This document shows positions 1 through 9,867 of a stretch of DNA of 64,000 bases, piece by piece. Every line of letters starts with the position of its first letter. Position 1 is the stretch's first letter. The stretch lies in NCBI GenBank assembly GCA_963844435.1, contig CAWJOG010000003.1:248001-312000 (forward strand). Direction: 5' to 3'. The position numbers and the translations under genes are program-made. Under the pieces are notes generated by a model, which saw only the letters and a program-made list of their open reading frames with translations, was not told where the DNA came from and ran no database searches. Source of the DNA: JBDSLU01 sp963844435. GTDB taxonomy: Bacteria > Acidobacteriota > Vicinamibacteria > Vicinamibacterales > Vicinamibacteraceae.

Positions 1-1136
1 ATCGACTGGCCCGTCTTCCCGGCCAGCTCGATCATCGTCGGCGGGCGTCCGAGCTCGACGGCGAGCGCCTGCCGCACCTTGGACAGCTTGGTCACCGACT
101 CGAAGATGTGGACCGGCAGGCGGATGGTGCGGCCATAGTCGGCGATCGCGCGGGTGATGCCCTGGCGGATCCACCACGTCGCGTAGGTCGAGAACTTGAG
201 GCCGCGCCGGTGCTGGAAGCGGTCGACCGCCTTCATCAGGCCGATGTTGCCTTCCTGGATCAGGTCGAGCAGCGACAGCCCGCGATTCAGGTAGCGCTTG
301 GCCATCGACACGACCAGGCGCAGGTTCGGCTCGATCAACTGCCGCTTGGCATCGGTCAGCGCGTCCTCGCGCTGTGCCAGGCGGTCGAGGGCGGCGTAGC
401 CGGCGGCGCTGCCGGACACCGCGGCCTGGGTCCGCAGCTCGGCCACGATGGCGTCGATGGCCGACGGGCGGATTGGCAGATCGCGAAGCAGCGCCTGCGC
501 GCGGCCCCGCGCGTCCGCGTCACCACCCTCGATCGCGTCGACCATCGCGTCGACCTGCGCCAGCGCGTCCAGGACCGGCTGGACGTGCCCCGGCGTCAGC
601 TCGCCGCCGTCCGGCAGCAGGATCAGCTCGGCGGCCGGGGCTTCGCCGCTGCGCACGGTGTCGGCCAGCGACAGCAGGCAGCAGAGCCCGCGCGGCACGA
701 GCGGCAGCTCGGCCACCAGGGCGGCGCGGGCCGCTTCGATGCGGCCGCCGATCTCCTGCTCCTGCGCCGACGTCAGCAGGCGGCGCCTGCCGATCTCCTG
801 CAGGTAGACGCGGACGGGATCGGTGTCGGCGGCCGCCAGCCGGCCGTCGGTTGGCTCGTCGTCGTCCGGGACGGGCTCCACCGCCTCGACGTCGCCGAAC
901 CCGAGCGGCGCCGCCGCCTCCGGCTCTTCCTCATCGATCAACTGGTCGGCCGGCAATACGATCGGGCCATCGGTGCCGCCATCGTCGGCGATCGGGTTCA
1001 GGCCGAACGCCTCGGCGCGCTGACGCCAGTCGAGCACGCGCGTATTCTGCGCCGGCTCGTGCCAGTCGATGAGCTCGGGATCGTCGGCGGCGTGGCGCCG
1101 CCGCGTGGGTGCGGATGCAGGTGCCTGCTTTGCCAT
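1..1136 (-). CDS. Sigma-70 family RNA polymerase sigma factor (RpoD-like), 3' end beyond window
   Basis: This is a primary or group 2 sigma factor that directs RNA polymerase to promoters. Translating the minus strand from the ATG at 1136 gives 378 uninterrupted residues. They comprise an acidic N-terminal stretch, region 1.2 (DPVRVYLQEIGRRRLLT, near residue 110), a variable spacer, then region 2 with LRLVVSMAKRYLNRGL, DLIQEGNIGLMKAVDRF and FSTYATWWIRQGITRAI, followed by IRLPVH and the start of region 3 (LGRPPTMIEL). The conserved ANLRL of RpoD reads PNLRL here. The frame is still open at base 1, so the rest of region 3 and region 4 are missing. Group 1 versus group 2 cannot be settled without the C-terminus. 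Confidence 0.93.
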   Translation of the reverse strand, partial: MAKQAPASAPTRRRHAADDPELIDWHEPAQNTRVLDWRQRAEAFGLNPIADDGGTDGPIVLPADQLIDEEEPEAAAPLGFGDVEAVEPVPDDDEPTDGRLAAADTDPVRVYLQEIGRRRLLTSAQEQEIGGRIEAARAALVAELPLVPRGLCCLLSLADTVRSGEAPAAELILLPDGGELTPGHVQPVLDALAQVDAMVDAIEGGDADARGRAQALLRDLPIRPSAIDAIVAELRTQAAVSGSAAGYAALDRLAQREDALTDAKRQLIEPNLRLVVSMAKRYLNRGLSLLDLIQEGNIGLMKAVDRFQHRRGLKFSTYATWWIRQGITRAIADYGRTIRLPVHIFESVTKLSKVRQALAVELGRPPTMIELAGKTGQS

Positions 1137-1199
1137 GGATCGCGCCTGTGTTCCTCAGGATCGGAAACCAACCATCACTCCGTCGTGCGCGGCGGAGGC

Positions 1200-1523
1200 T
1201 CAGCCTTGTGGTTCCTTGCCGAACGCGCCCGAGGCCTTCCGGCTCGGCGGCATCGACCGGTCCGGGTAGCGCGTTTCGTCTTCCTTCTGTGCGACGGCGC
1301 GACTCCCCGCTTTGTGTGACGTCTGGCCGCCGTCAAAAGTCGCGGTCTCGGCGTCGCCGACGCGTCCGGCTGCGTCTTCAGGCGGCGGCGGGCCAGGGTC
1401 GACCGGCGGATGGGCCTGCCGTTCGGCTTGCTCCTCGGTCGCGCTCTCGCGGTTGCTGATGCCGGTATGTTGCTCGACCGCCGGCTGCGGCTCGGCTGGA
1501 CGGGGCGCAGGTTTCGGGCTCAT
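1200..1523 (-). CDS. Hypothetical hydrophilic Pro/Glu-rich protein (107 aa)
   Basis: I do not recognise this protein. It starts MSPKPAPRPAEPQP, is rich in Pro, Glu, Ala and Gln, has no membrane segment, and is probably disordered. Codon use fits the genome. Its ATG overlaps the stop of the small frame at 1520-1739 (ATGA), which suggests translational coupling in an operon running from the eRF1-like gene at 2905. It is followed after 63 bases by the sigma factor gene. The shared strand and the coupling are the main reasons to believe it is real. Confidence 0.5.
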   Translation of the reverse strand: MSPKPAPRPAEPQPAVEQHTGISNRESATEEQAERQAHPPVDPGPPPPEDAAGRVGDAETATFDGGQTSHKAGSRAVAQKEDETRYPDRSMPPSRKASGAFGKEPQG

Positions 1524-1739
1524 TCGTGGACCACTTGCAACCCGCTTGCCCGGGCCGCTGCGCCCGTGGCCTCAGCCGCGCGAGCGCCGCGCGCGTGTCG
1601 TGGTTTCGCCTCGACCCGGGGAGCCTGCGCGGCGTTCTTCCGCACGTGTCCGGCTTCGAGCCATTCGCTGCTTACGCGCTCGCGTGCCGCCTCGTCCGCG
1701 TCACCGCCGGCGACGTATTGCCCGGGTTCTGTTTCTCAT
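1520..1739 (-). CDS. Small hypothetical protein (about 72 aa, one-base frameshift just after the start)
   Basis: The ATG at 1739 is preceded at good spacing by GAGG. The frame stops after a dozen codons unless one A of ATGAGAAAC is removed. It then reads METEPGQYVAGGDADEAARE and runs about 72 codons, ending LQVVHE with a stop that overlaps the next ATG as ATGA. The body (SSEWLEAGHVRKNAAQA) looks like a real soluble protein rather than a shadow frame. No family is recognised. It begins 11 bases after the eRF1-like stop, so it lies in the same operon. The frameshift is either a sequence error or a true defect. Confidence 0.45.
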
Positions 1740-1750
1740 GAGGACCTCGG

Positions 1751-2905
1751 TCAGAGACGGAAGCGGAGGAGAGCCCCGACGCCGCCGACCGGCTCGAGGA
1801 GCGCGGCGTCCTCGATGAACCTCACGCGGGCCCCGGTCTGCTCGGCGCGGGTCACGAGCTCGTCGGCGACGATGAGCCGCGGGGCGTCGGCCGCCGCCGG
1901 ATCGGACGTGTCGACGGCCAGCGGTTCCGACGTCATCGGCACCTTCCCCGGCGTCTCCGGCGCGATCGCCTGAGGCGTGCTCGCCACCAGCAGCTCGTCG
2001 ACCTGTCCGAGCTGCAGCGCCTCGAGCGTCGCGGCAGGCCCGGCGACCGCGAGTCCGCCCGCACGCCAGGCGTCGAGCATCCGCGCGACGTGCTCCGCGT
2101 CCGTTTCCGCGTCCTTCTCGCGCAGCGCCTCGAGCGTGGCCTGGAGGATGGCGCCTTCACCCGCCGACCGATCCAGGCGGATGACGTCGACCAGCTTCTC
2201 GCTCAGGCGCGGCGGCAGCTGTTCGTGCAGGATCGGCACCGCGACGTCGCTGCCGATGGCCACGATGCGGGAGAGATTCTCCTCGGCGACGATCCGGTCG
2301 AGCGTCTCGACGACGTCCTTGACGTGCTGCAGGTGCAGGTTGTCGGCCCGGCGCTGGTAACGGGCCTGCGACCAGCCGCCGACGCTGCTGCGCCGCGACT
2401 TCGGGTTGACGACGTCGGTTTCGCGCTCGACTGTATTGAGGCCGAACACGTAGATCTGCGCGTGATTCGTATCGAGCATCACCGCGGCGTAGCGCGGGTA
2501 CTGATCGACCAGCCGCACCAGCGGGTAGAGGTGCGGCACCTGCCCGGTGAAGAGCCAGTGCCGCTCGACCGGGGTGTCGAGCTGCACGGCGTCGAAGAAC
2601 CCGACGCCGGAGCAGGCGAAGATCGCCAGCCCGTTGGCCGACGGTCGCACCTCGTCGCGCAGGTACTGCTCGATGCGCGCGGCGTCGCGATCGATGCTTT
2701 CGCGCTCCGGCGCGTTCGGCCGCAGGCTCCTGACGCGCTCGCCGAGCGCCTTGCGGACGAAGGTCCCGTGCTGGTCGCGGCCGTGCTGGTTCGGCGACAG
2801 GTCGAGGTACAGGCTGAGGACCGGAAACGCGGTCGGTTCGAAGGCGGCGAGCTGCTGGATCTGGTGGTCGAGCGACGTGCGGACGTGCGAGGTGCTGTTG
2901 ACCAT
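1751..2905 (-). CDS. Bacterial eRF1/Vms1-like (aeRF1) family protein
   Basis: This 384-residue protein resembles the bacterial relatives of the archaeo-eukaryotic release factor superfamily. These are thought to act on stalled ribosomes or peptidyl-tRNA; the precise role in bacteria is uncertain. The N-terminal half has FPVLSLYLDLSPNQHGRDQH, the middle FDAVQLDTPVERHWLFTGQ and YAAVMLDTNHAQIYVFGL. The C-terminal L7Ae-like domain contains QVDELLVAS and ARVRFIEDAALLEPVGGVGALLRF. I chose the ATG at 2905 (MVNSTSHVRTS). An in-frame TTG at 2920 has GGAGG upstream, and an ATG at 2968 also exists, so the start is not fixed. Two small genes follow on the same strand. Confidence 0.75.
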   Translation of the reverse strand: MVNSTSHVRTSLDHQIQQLAAFEPTAFPVLSLYLDLSPNQHGRDQHGTFVRKALGERVRSLRPNAPERESIDRDAARIEQYLRDEVRPSANGLAIFACSGVGFFDAVQLDTPVERHWLFTGQVPHLYPLVRLVDQYPRYAAVMLDTNHAQIYVFGLNTVERETDVVNPKSRRSSVGGWSQARYQRRADNLHLQHVKDVVETLDRIVAEENLSRIVAIGSDVAVPILHEQLPPRLSEKLVDVIRLDRSAGEGAILQATLEALREKDAETDAEHVARMLDAWRAGGLAVAGPAATLEALQLGQVDELLVASTPQAIAPETPGKVPMTSEPLAVDTSDPAAADAPRLIVADELVTRAEQTGARVRFIEDAALLEPVGGVGALLRFRL

Positions 2906-2998
2906 GAGCCGAGGTGGTTGCAAGACGAATACCTCCGCTCGGAGTCGGCGACTCGGGGCTTGCGGCATTCTGCTTGCAGTGGAGTCGCCACGGATGTT

Positions 2999-3032
2999 CC
3001 CATTTGTCAGTCCCCCAATCTCAAATGGGGGG
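2999..3032. promoter_or_regulatory. Overlapping inverted repeats in a divergent promoter region
   Basis: CCCATTTG (2999-3006) and CAAATGGG (3022-3029) form a perfect 8-bp inverted repeat with a 15-base loop. Inside it CCCCCA (3012-3017) can instead pair with TGGGGG (3026-3031). The two hairpins share bases and exclude each other. The site lies between the divergent eRF1-like gene and the hybrid kinase at 3075, so it could be an operator or a leader structure. Its function is inferred only from its position. Confidence 0.35.
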
Positions 3033-3074
3033 CGGCATCAGCGTCAACGCACGTCGATCCCGTAGACTTCCGCG

Positions 3075-5706
3075 ATGTCGGCCCACAGGGAAGCACCGCC
3101 GCTCGAGCGAGCGCTCGCCGGCGCGTTGCGAGGCGTCCCGTCGATCCAGTCGCTCGGCGACGCCCTTCCCGCGGGGGTGCTCGTGACGGACGCCGCCGGC
3201 CGCTGCGTCTACGCCAATCCCCGCGTGCAGGAGATGTTCGGCCTGACCGCGGAGGAGCTGGCGCGGGACGGCTTCGTGCCGGCGATCGACGCCGAGGACC
3301 GGCCGACCATCGAGGCGGAGTTCGCCGCGGCGGTGGCCGACGCGACCGAGTGGCAGACGGAGTTCCGCTGCCGGCGCCGCGACGGCGGCGCGGTCACCGT
3401 CGCGTTGCGCGCCGTCCCGCTGCGAAGTCCGGCCGGTGCCCTCACCGGACACATCGCCGCGGTCGAGGACGTCAGCCTGCGCAGCCGGCTCTACGCCAAG
3501 CTGACCGCGCTCATCGAGACGTCGCGGATCCTGCTCGATACGCCGCGCCTCGACGCCGTGTTCCCGGCCGTCGTGCAGGTGGCGAGGAACCTGATCGCCG
3601 CGGACGGCTACGCGCTCTGGCGGCTGCATGATGGCGCCGACTGGCGGATCGTCGTGTCGAACGGCGTGTCCCCGGGGTTCGCCGCCGCCGTCGTTCCGTC
3701 ACGGGACGCTGCGATCGTGCGCTTCGACGCGCCGATTGCGGTCAACGACGTCAGCGCGGCTGCGACGCTGTCGAACCGCCACGCCGCGTATGCCGCCGAG
3801 GGCGTCCGTGCGCTTCTGGCGGTGCCGCTCCACATCCGCGGCAGCTGGTCGGGCAGCCTGGTCTTCTACTACCGGAGCGTGCAGCACTTCGATCACATCC
3901 GGATGGAGACCGCTGCCGCCCTCGGCAATCTGTGCGCCGTCGCGATCTCGACGGCCGAGCTGTACGAGGAGCAGCTGGCGCAGCGCGAGCGGGTCGAGCG
4001 CGCCCACCGGCAGTCGACGTTCCTCGCCCGCGCCGGCGTCATCCTCGGCAGCTCGCTCGACTATGAAGCCACGCTCCAGGCGGTCGCGCAGCTCGCCGTG
4101 CCCGACATCGCTGACTGGTGCGCAGTCGACATCGCCGACGACGAAGGCCGCCTGAAGCGGCTCGGCACCGCGCACATCGATCCCGCCAAGATCGAATTCG
4201 CGCGCACCCTGCGCGAGCGCTTTCCCGAGGGGCCTGACGCGCCCGGCACCCCCTCGCACGTCTTCCGGACCAGGCAGCCGGCGATGATCTCGGGGATCAC
4301 CGACGCGATGCTCCAGGATGGCGCGCGCAGCCCCGCCCACCTGGAGGCGCTGCGCACGCTGCAGCTGCACTCGTACATGTCGGTGCCGCTCGTCGCCAAC
4401 GGTCGCGCGCTCGGGGTGATGACCTTCGTGACGGCGGAATCGCGGCGGACCTACGACAGCGAGGACGTGCTGGTCGCGCAGGCCGTCGCGGAGCGGGCCG
4501 CGGTCGCCGTCGACAACGCCCGCGCCTACGCCGACGCCCGGGCCGCGAACCGGGCGAAGGACGAGTTCCTGGCGACGCTGTCGCACGAGCTGCGCACGCC
4601 GATCAACGCGATCATGGGCTGGGGGCAGATCCTCCAGTCGCGGCATCGCCGATCCGTCGAGGACGGCGCACGCCCTCGACGCCATCGTCCGCAACGCCGC
4701 GGCGCAGGCCCGCCTGATCGAGGACCTGCTCGACCTGTCGCGGATCATCTCGGGCAAGCTGCGCCTCGACGTCGAGCTCGTCGACCTCGGCAGCGTGGTG
4801 TCGGCGGCAGTGCTCACGATCGAGCCGGCTTCGCAGGTGAAGGGCCTGCGCATCCAGACCGTCGTCGAGGACGGTACGGCGCGCGTCTACGGCGATCGCC
4901 AGCGGCTGCAGCAGGCGGTGTGGAACCTGCTGTCGAACGCGGTCAAGTTCACGACCCGCGGCGGCAGCGTGCAGAATCACGTCCGGCGCGTCGGCTCGCA
5001 GGTGGAGATCATGGTCTCGGACACCGGCGAGGGCATCCGGCCCGAAGTGCTGCCGTTCGTCTTCGACCGCTTCCGCCAGGCCGACGGCGGCTCGACCCGG
5101 CCGCACGCCGGGCTCGGCCTCGGGCTGGCCATCGTCCGGCACATCGTGGAGCTGCACGGTGGCACCGTCCACGCGGCGAGCGAGGGGCCGGGCCGTGGCG
5201 CCACCTTCCGCCTCCGGCTGCCGATCAGCGTGGCGGCGGCCGAGCCCGCCGCCGTGGCCCACGCTCACCCGGCGGCGCCCGCGATCACGACCGGCTCGCT
5301 CGCCATCGAGGCGCTCCCGAATCTCGCCGGGACGACGATCCTCGTCGTCGAGGACGACGCGGATGCCCGCGAGATGGTGGCCTACCTGCTGCGGCAGCGA
5401 AACGCGGACGTGGTCGCCTGCGGGTCCGTCGACGATGCGATGCGCGAGTTCGATCGCCGCCCGCCGGATGTGCTGTTGAGCGACATCGAGATGCCGCAGC
5501 GCGACGGCTTCGCGTTGATCGCCGCGGTCCGCGCCCGGCCGGCAGAGCAGGGCGGCGACGTACCCGCCGCTGCCCTCACGGCCTACTCGCGGCCCGAGGA
5601 TCGCGCCGCGTCGATGATGGCCGGCTACGACGCCCACCTGTCCAAGCCGGTCGATCTGCACGAGCTGATCGCGACCGTCGTCCGGCTGCGCGCCCGAAGG
5701 AGATAG
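3075..5706 (+). CDS. Hybrid sensor histidine kinase: PAS-GAF-GAF-HisKA-HATPase-REC (one frameshift)
   Basis: This is a soluble multi-sensor kinase of about 877 residues. It has a PAS domain (residues 25-135, LVTDAAGRCVYANPRVQEMFG), two GAF domains (about 150-300 and 320-485), and an H-box TLSHELRTPINAIMGW near residue 500. The ATPase domain has the N-box WNLLSNAVKF and G-boxes DTGEG and GLGLGLAIV. The C-terminal receiver has ILVVEDDADA, phosphoacceptor LLSDIEMP, and the Lys of HLSKPV. The frame breaks at about 4641: dropping one G from CGCGGCATC restores SRIADPSRTAHALDAIVRNA. No membrane segment is present, so it should sense a cytoplasmic cue. The permease gene starts 7 bases downstream, so the two are probably co-transcribed. 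Confidence 0.88.
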
Positions 5707-5712
5707 CTCGGC

Positions 5713-8126
5713 ATGCTCCGTACCTGGCACGAGGATGCCCGTTCCGTCGCGCGCGGCCTCGCCCGGTCACCCTCCTTCGCCATCGCGGCGGTGCTGACGC
5801 TCGCGGCCGGTGCCGCCGCCTCTCTCCTCGTGTTCACGCTGGTGCGCAGCGTCCTGCTCCGGCCGCTGCCGGTTCGCGATCAACACGAGCTGATCGTCGC
5901 GTGGCGCGATCTGCCGGCGTCCGGCTACGCCCATCATCCGTTCGGCGATCGCGCCATCGCGCGTGCCGTGGCCGACACGAATCACTTCACCGCCGTCGCC
6001 GGCGTCGATGCGAACGGCGTCGGACGCGTGGTGCTGGTCGAGGACGGCGCCGGGGCGGCCGTCAACGGCGCCCTCGTCACCGGGGCGTTCTTCGAGGTGC
6101 TCGGCGTCGTGCCGGTAATCGGCCGGACCCTCACGGCGACGGACGACGTCGACGGCGCCGAGCCGGTGCTCGTGATCGGGCACGCGCTGTGGCGGTCACG
6201 GTTCGCCGCCTCGCCCGCCGTGCTCGGCCGGCGCGTCACGCTGGGCGAACGGCGCTTCACGATCGTCGGCGTGATGCCCGCCGATCTGGACTACCCGGCC
6301 GGCGTGGACGTCTGGGCGCCCACGCACACCGTGCCGACCGACGGCCCGTTCGGCGACGCGGCCCGGCGCGAGATCGATCTCGTGGCGCGGCTGCGGCCCG
6401 GCACGACGATGGCGGAGGCGACGGCCGCGCTGCAGGCGCTCCTGCGCCATGACGAGGCCGATGGCGGCCTCCGCGGCTCCGTCGCCAACGTCCGCCGGTT
6501 CGAGGATGCGATCGTCGGCGCCGCGCGGCGGCCGCTGCTGGCGCTGCTGGCGGCCGTGGCGCTCGTCCTCTTCGTCGCCTGCGCCAACGTCGCCAACCTG
6601 CAACTCATGCGGATGGAAGGACGCCGCGGCGAGCTCGCCGTCCATGCCGCGCTTGGCGCCGGACGGGCCCGGCTGGTGCGCCAGGTCGCGCTCGAGATGC
6701 TGATGCTCGCCGCCGCGGCCACGGTGATCGGCGCGGCGCTCGCCTGGTGGGGCGTCCGCGGCCTCGTGGCGGCGCTACCGGCCGGCCTGCCGCGCGTCGG
6801 CGCGATCGGCATGGACGCGAGCGTCGCCGGCATCGCCGTCGTCCTGCCCTTGCTGATGGCGGCGATCGCGTCGCTGCCGGCGGTGCTGCTCGTCGGCCGC
6901 CAGTCGATCGCCGGCGGGCTCGCATCGGCAGACCGTCGCGCCCCGTCGCCCGCGCGCGGACGCCGCCTGCTGGTCGTCGTGCAGGTGGCGCTGGCCGTCG
7001 CGATCCTGGCGTCCGCCGGCGCGCTCGTCGGCGGCCTGGTTCGGCTTGGCGCGCTCGACACCGGCCTCGCCGAGGACCGGCTCCTGTTCGCGGAGCTGTC
7101 GCTCACGGGCGCGGCGGCCGATCGCGCCCGTCACGGCCAGGTGCTCGACGCGATCGTGGCGCGGGTGCGGTCGCTGCCCGGCGTCGTCGCCGCCACACCG
7201 GTCAATGCGTGGCCCTACGCCGAGGCGGGCTGGGACGTGCCGGCGTTCACCGCCGAAGGCCAGGACGCCGCGAGCGCGGCGGCGAACCCGGCGCTCAACC
7301 TCGAGGCGATCGGGCCGCACCACTTCGACACGCTGCAGGTCCCGATCGTCCGCGGGCGTGCGTTCACCCCCGACGATCGCGCCGGCGTGCTCGCTGTCGC
7401 CATCGTGAGCGCGGACGTCGCGGCCCGGACCTGGCCGGGGCGAGCCCGATCGGGCGGCGCGTGAAGATGGGTGGGCCCGACTCCCGCGAGGGGTGGTGGA
7501 CGATCGTCGGGGTCGCCGCCCCGACGCGCTACCGCGAGCTGGCCGCGGCGCGGCCGACGATCTATCTCCCTGCCGCGCAGTTCCTCGATACCGCCGAGCG
7601 GCTGGCGATACGCACATCGGTCCGGCCGGAGTCGGTGGCGCAGGCGATTCGTGGCCCCGTGGAGGCGATCGATCCCGGCATTCGCGTGCTGCGCGTCGCG
7701 ACGTTCGACGCGATCGTGGCCGAGCCATTGGCCCAGCCGCGCTTTCACGCGACCGTGTCGGGGGCGTTCGCGGTCACGGCGGCACTGCTGGCGGCGATTG
7801 GCCTCTATGCGGTGCTCGCCGCCGCCGTACGTCACCGCGATCGCGAGATCGCCATCCGCATCGCCGTCGGCGCCACGCCGTGGACGATCCGTCGTCTGGT
7901 GGTCGCCGAGGCCGTGATGCTCGCCGGGATCGGCGCCGCTGCCGGCGTCCTCGGTGCCGTGGTCACCTCGCGTCTCGGGGGCGAGCCGCTGCCGGGGGCC
8001 TCGGTCGCCGATCCGGCTGCGCTGGCTACCGCGGTGGGGGCCTTGCTGGTGATCTCGGCGCTGGCGGCGTACTGGCCGATCCGGGCGGCCACGCGCGTCG
8101 ATCCGATCGTGTCGTTGCGCGCCTAG
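5713..8126 (+). CDS. ABC transporter permease, ADOP/MacB-FtsX family (one frameshift)
   Basis: This large permease is of the ADOP type common in Acidobacteriota. It begins LRTWHEDARSVARGLARSPS and has a first membrane segment (FAIAAVLTLAAGAAASLLVF), then a MacB-like periplasmic core (FFEVLGVVPVIGRTL, RFTIVGVMP). An FtsX segment set follows (LLALLAAVALVLFVACANVA ... GELAVHAALGAGRARLVRQ), then a second periplasmic domain and a last FtsX set (REIAIRIAVGATPWTIRRLV). The start has AAGGAG upstream. The frame breaks near 7440 in GGGG; adding one G restores TWPGASPIGRRVKMGG. No ATPase gene is adjacent. The substrate is unknown. Its tail overlaps the convergent GNAT gene by 4 bases. Confidence 0.87.
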
Positions 8127-8698
8127 TCCGACGACTGATCCAGCTCCTTGTACATGATCGTCGTCGGCTCGAGGTCCGGCGTCGTCGAGCCGCGGGCGAA
8201 GCGCGGGATCGAGCCGATCGCGGTGTAGCCGAGCGATCGATAGAGCCGCTCGCCGGCCTGGCCCGTCCACGTGTCCAGCGTCAGCAGCGTCCAGCCGCTG
8301 GCGCGCGCCAGCTCCTCGAGCGCGACCATCAGCGATCGCGCGATCCCGCGCCGCCGCACATCCGGATGGACCAGCAGCTTCAGCACCTCGGCGCGGTGCG
8401 GCTGGTTCGGCGCCCACGCCGGATCGAGCTGCACCGTCCCGACGATCCGGCCGCCACAGCGGGCGACGAGCATGCGTCGCCGCCGCGCCATCACGCCGGG
8501 CACGACCGCATCCGTCCAGAACGCCCGCGCGTCGTCGAGCGAGAACGGCACGATGAAGCTGACGCCGGCGCCGCCGTGGACGACAGCGTGGAGCACGTCG
8601 GCGAGCATGTCGACGTCGCCCGCGACGGCCGCGGCATCGGCGGGGTCGGGTCGCCATTCCTCGATCGCCACTGGCGTCGACGTCGTCGTCTCGTTCAT
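8123..8698 (-). CDS. GNAT family N-acetyltransferase
   Basis: This 191-residue protein should transfer an acetyl group from acetyl-CoA to an amine; the substrate is unknown. The acetyl-CoA signature is VLKLLVHPDVRRRGIARSLM near residue 125, followed by TLDTWTGQAGERLYRSLGY, the usual final strand and helix of the fold. Its ATG overlaps the stop of the XRE-cupin regulator (ATGA), so it is almost certainly translated from that operon and controlled by the same operator. Regulator plus acetyltransferase pairs of this form often handle a small amine or amino acid derivative (inference). Confidence 0.9.
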   Translation of the reverse strand: MNETTTSTPVAIEEWRPDPADAAAVAGDVDMLADVLHAVVHGGAGVSFIVPFSLDDARAFWTDAVVPGVMARRRRMLVARCGGRIVGTVQLDPAWAPNQPHRAEVLKLLVHPDVRRRGIARSLMVALEELARASGWTLLTLDTWTGQAGERLYRSLGYTAIGSIPRFARGSTTPDLEPTTIMYKELDQSSD

Positions 8699-9300
8699 GG
8701 ATGCACCATGCCAATCACGTAGCGCGCCTCGCGGCGTCCGGTCGCCGTGAACCGTGACGGTCCGTTCAGGAGGTAGCGCAGCGTGTCGCCGGGCCGCAGC
8801 TGGAACGTGCTGCCGTCGACCTCGAGAGTCAGGGCGCCCTCGAGGAGCCAGAGATGATGCTCGAGGCCTGGCACCGGCGACGCGTCGTAGGCCACCGTGG
8901 CGCCGGCCGGCACGCGAATCTCCACCAGCTCGCCGCGCAGGCCGGGCGCGGGCGGCGACACGATCCGCCGCCGATAGCCGGTCTCGGGATCCGTCCACAC
9001 CGCCTGCTGCGATGCCGGCACGAAGTTCGGTGCGCGCGTTTCGGCTTCCGCCATCAGACGCGAGAGCGTCCAGCCGAACGTCGTGCACAGGCGGCCGAGC
9101 ATCGAGGCGGTCGGGCTCAGCTCGCCGCGTTCGAGACGCGAGAGCGTGGCGCGGCTGATGCCGGACCGTTCGGCCAGGGCCTCGAGCGACCAGCCCCGCT
9201 CGGTGCGCAGCCGGCCCAGGCGGGCGGCGATGCGGCGTTCGATCTCGGCCGATTCGGGCGGAACGGAGCGGGCGGAGGACGAGGCGCGCGCGGCCGGCAT
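8695..9300 (-). CDS. XRE family regulator with C-terminal cupin domain
   Basis: This 201-residue regulator has an N-terminal helix-turn-helix (RLGRLRTERGWSLEALAERS, then ISRATLSRLERGELSPTAS, residues 25-80) and a C-terminal cupin (LEHHLWLLEGALTLEVDGST, then FQLRPGDTLRYLLNGP, residues 130-190) that would bind a small ligand. It heads a two-gene operon with the GNAT gene. A long palindrome sits directly at its start codon (9300-9332), which fits autoregulation. No Shine-Dalgarno sequence is visible before the ATG. A TATTAT -10-like box at 9323-9328 inside the palindrome would give a leader of only about 15 bases. Confidence 0.92.
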   Translation of the reverse strand: MPAARASSSARSVPPESAEIERRIAARLGRLRTERGWSLEALAERSGISRATLSRLERGELSPTASMLGRLCTTFGWTLSRLMAEAETRAPNFVPASQQAVWTDPETGYRRRIVSPPAPGLRGELVEIRVPAGATVAYDASPVPGLEHHLWLLEGALTLEVDGSTFQLRPGDTLRYLLNGPSRFTATGRREARYVIGMVHP

Positions 9301-9332
9301 CTCTATTGGGAGATGCTATCTCATAATAGAGA
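9300..9332. promoter_or_regulatory. 33-bp palindromic operator abutting the XRE-cupin start codon
   Basis: The outer arms TCTCTATT (9300-9307) and AATAGAGA (9325-9332) are exact reverse complements. Inside, GAGAT (9310-9314) and ATCTC (9318-9322) pair around GCT. Only two positions per arm do not match. The first base of the site is the A of the regulator's ATG on the minus strand, and a TATTAT box lies within it. A dimer bound here would cover the promoter and start codon. It is A/T-rich in a 70% G+C region. Confidence 0.65.
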
Positions 9333-9358
9333 CGCCGGCAAATCGTCGCCCGAGAGGC

Positions 9359-9867
9359 TCAGCGCTTCAGCGTCTGGACCAGATCCTCGAGGCGGTCGTA
9401 GCTGATCGCGGCGCCCTTCTCCATGCCGGTGCCGATCACCATGTCGCGCGTTGCGAGCGAATCGTACTGCGCGGTGACGGTGAGCCGGGTCTTGCCGCCC
9501 TCCTCGGTCGAGGAGCTGCGTCACCAGCGAGCCGCCGTCCGGGAACGGCTCGAAGATCTCCGTGTAGACCAGCCGGCCCGGGCCGGTCGATCTCCTTGTA
9601 CTCGCCGTAGAACGCCGGGATGTCGCCCTCCGGCCCGCGGCCGACGAAGCGCCACTTGCCGCCGACGCGCAGGTCAATCTCGCAGACCGGCACCGAATAG
9701 CGCTCGTCGAGGCAGCCCCACCAGCGCCGCACGTGCTCGGGCTTCGTCATCGCCTCCCACACGAGATCGCGCGGCGCGTCGAAGAGCCGGGTCAGCGTGA
9801 TCTCGGTGTCCGACGGGGTGGTGACCTGGAACGTGCCGCTATGAGCGGCGCTTGGCGTGGCGCGCAT
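9359..9867 (-). CDS. SRPBCC/AHSA1 family protein (two frameshifts)
   Basis: This START/Bet v1-like protein is of the Aha1 type that pairs with ArsR regulators. It reads MRATPSAAHSGTFQVTTPSD, then RLFDAPRDLVWEAMTKPEHVRRWWG, EIDLRVGGKWRFVGRG, VYTEIFEPFPDGGSLVTQL and finally GMEKGAAISYDRLEDLVQTL. The frame breaks near 9578 (extra G in CCCGGGCC) and near 9515 (extra base before ACCGAGGAG). Removing both gives 168 residues, normal for the family. The start has a strong AAAGGAG. Its first 29 bases overlap the end of the arsR-type gene, so the pair is co-translated. The ligand is unknown. Confidence 0.85.

Noticed and set aside
4636..4650. Programmed frameshifting in the hybrid kinase
   Set aside because: There is no slippery heptamer or common motif at the many breaks, and both insertions and deletions occur across unrelated genes, which fits sequence error better.
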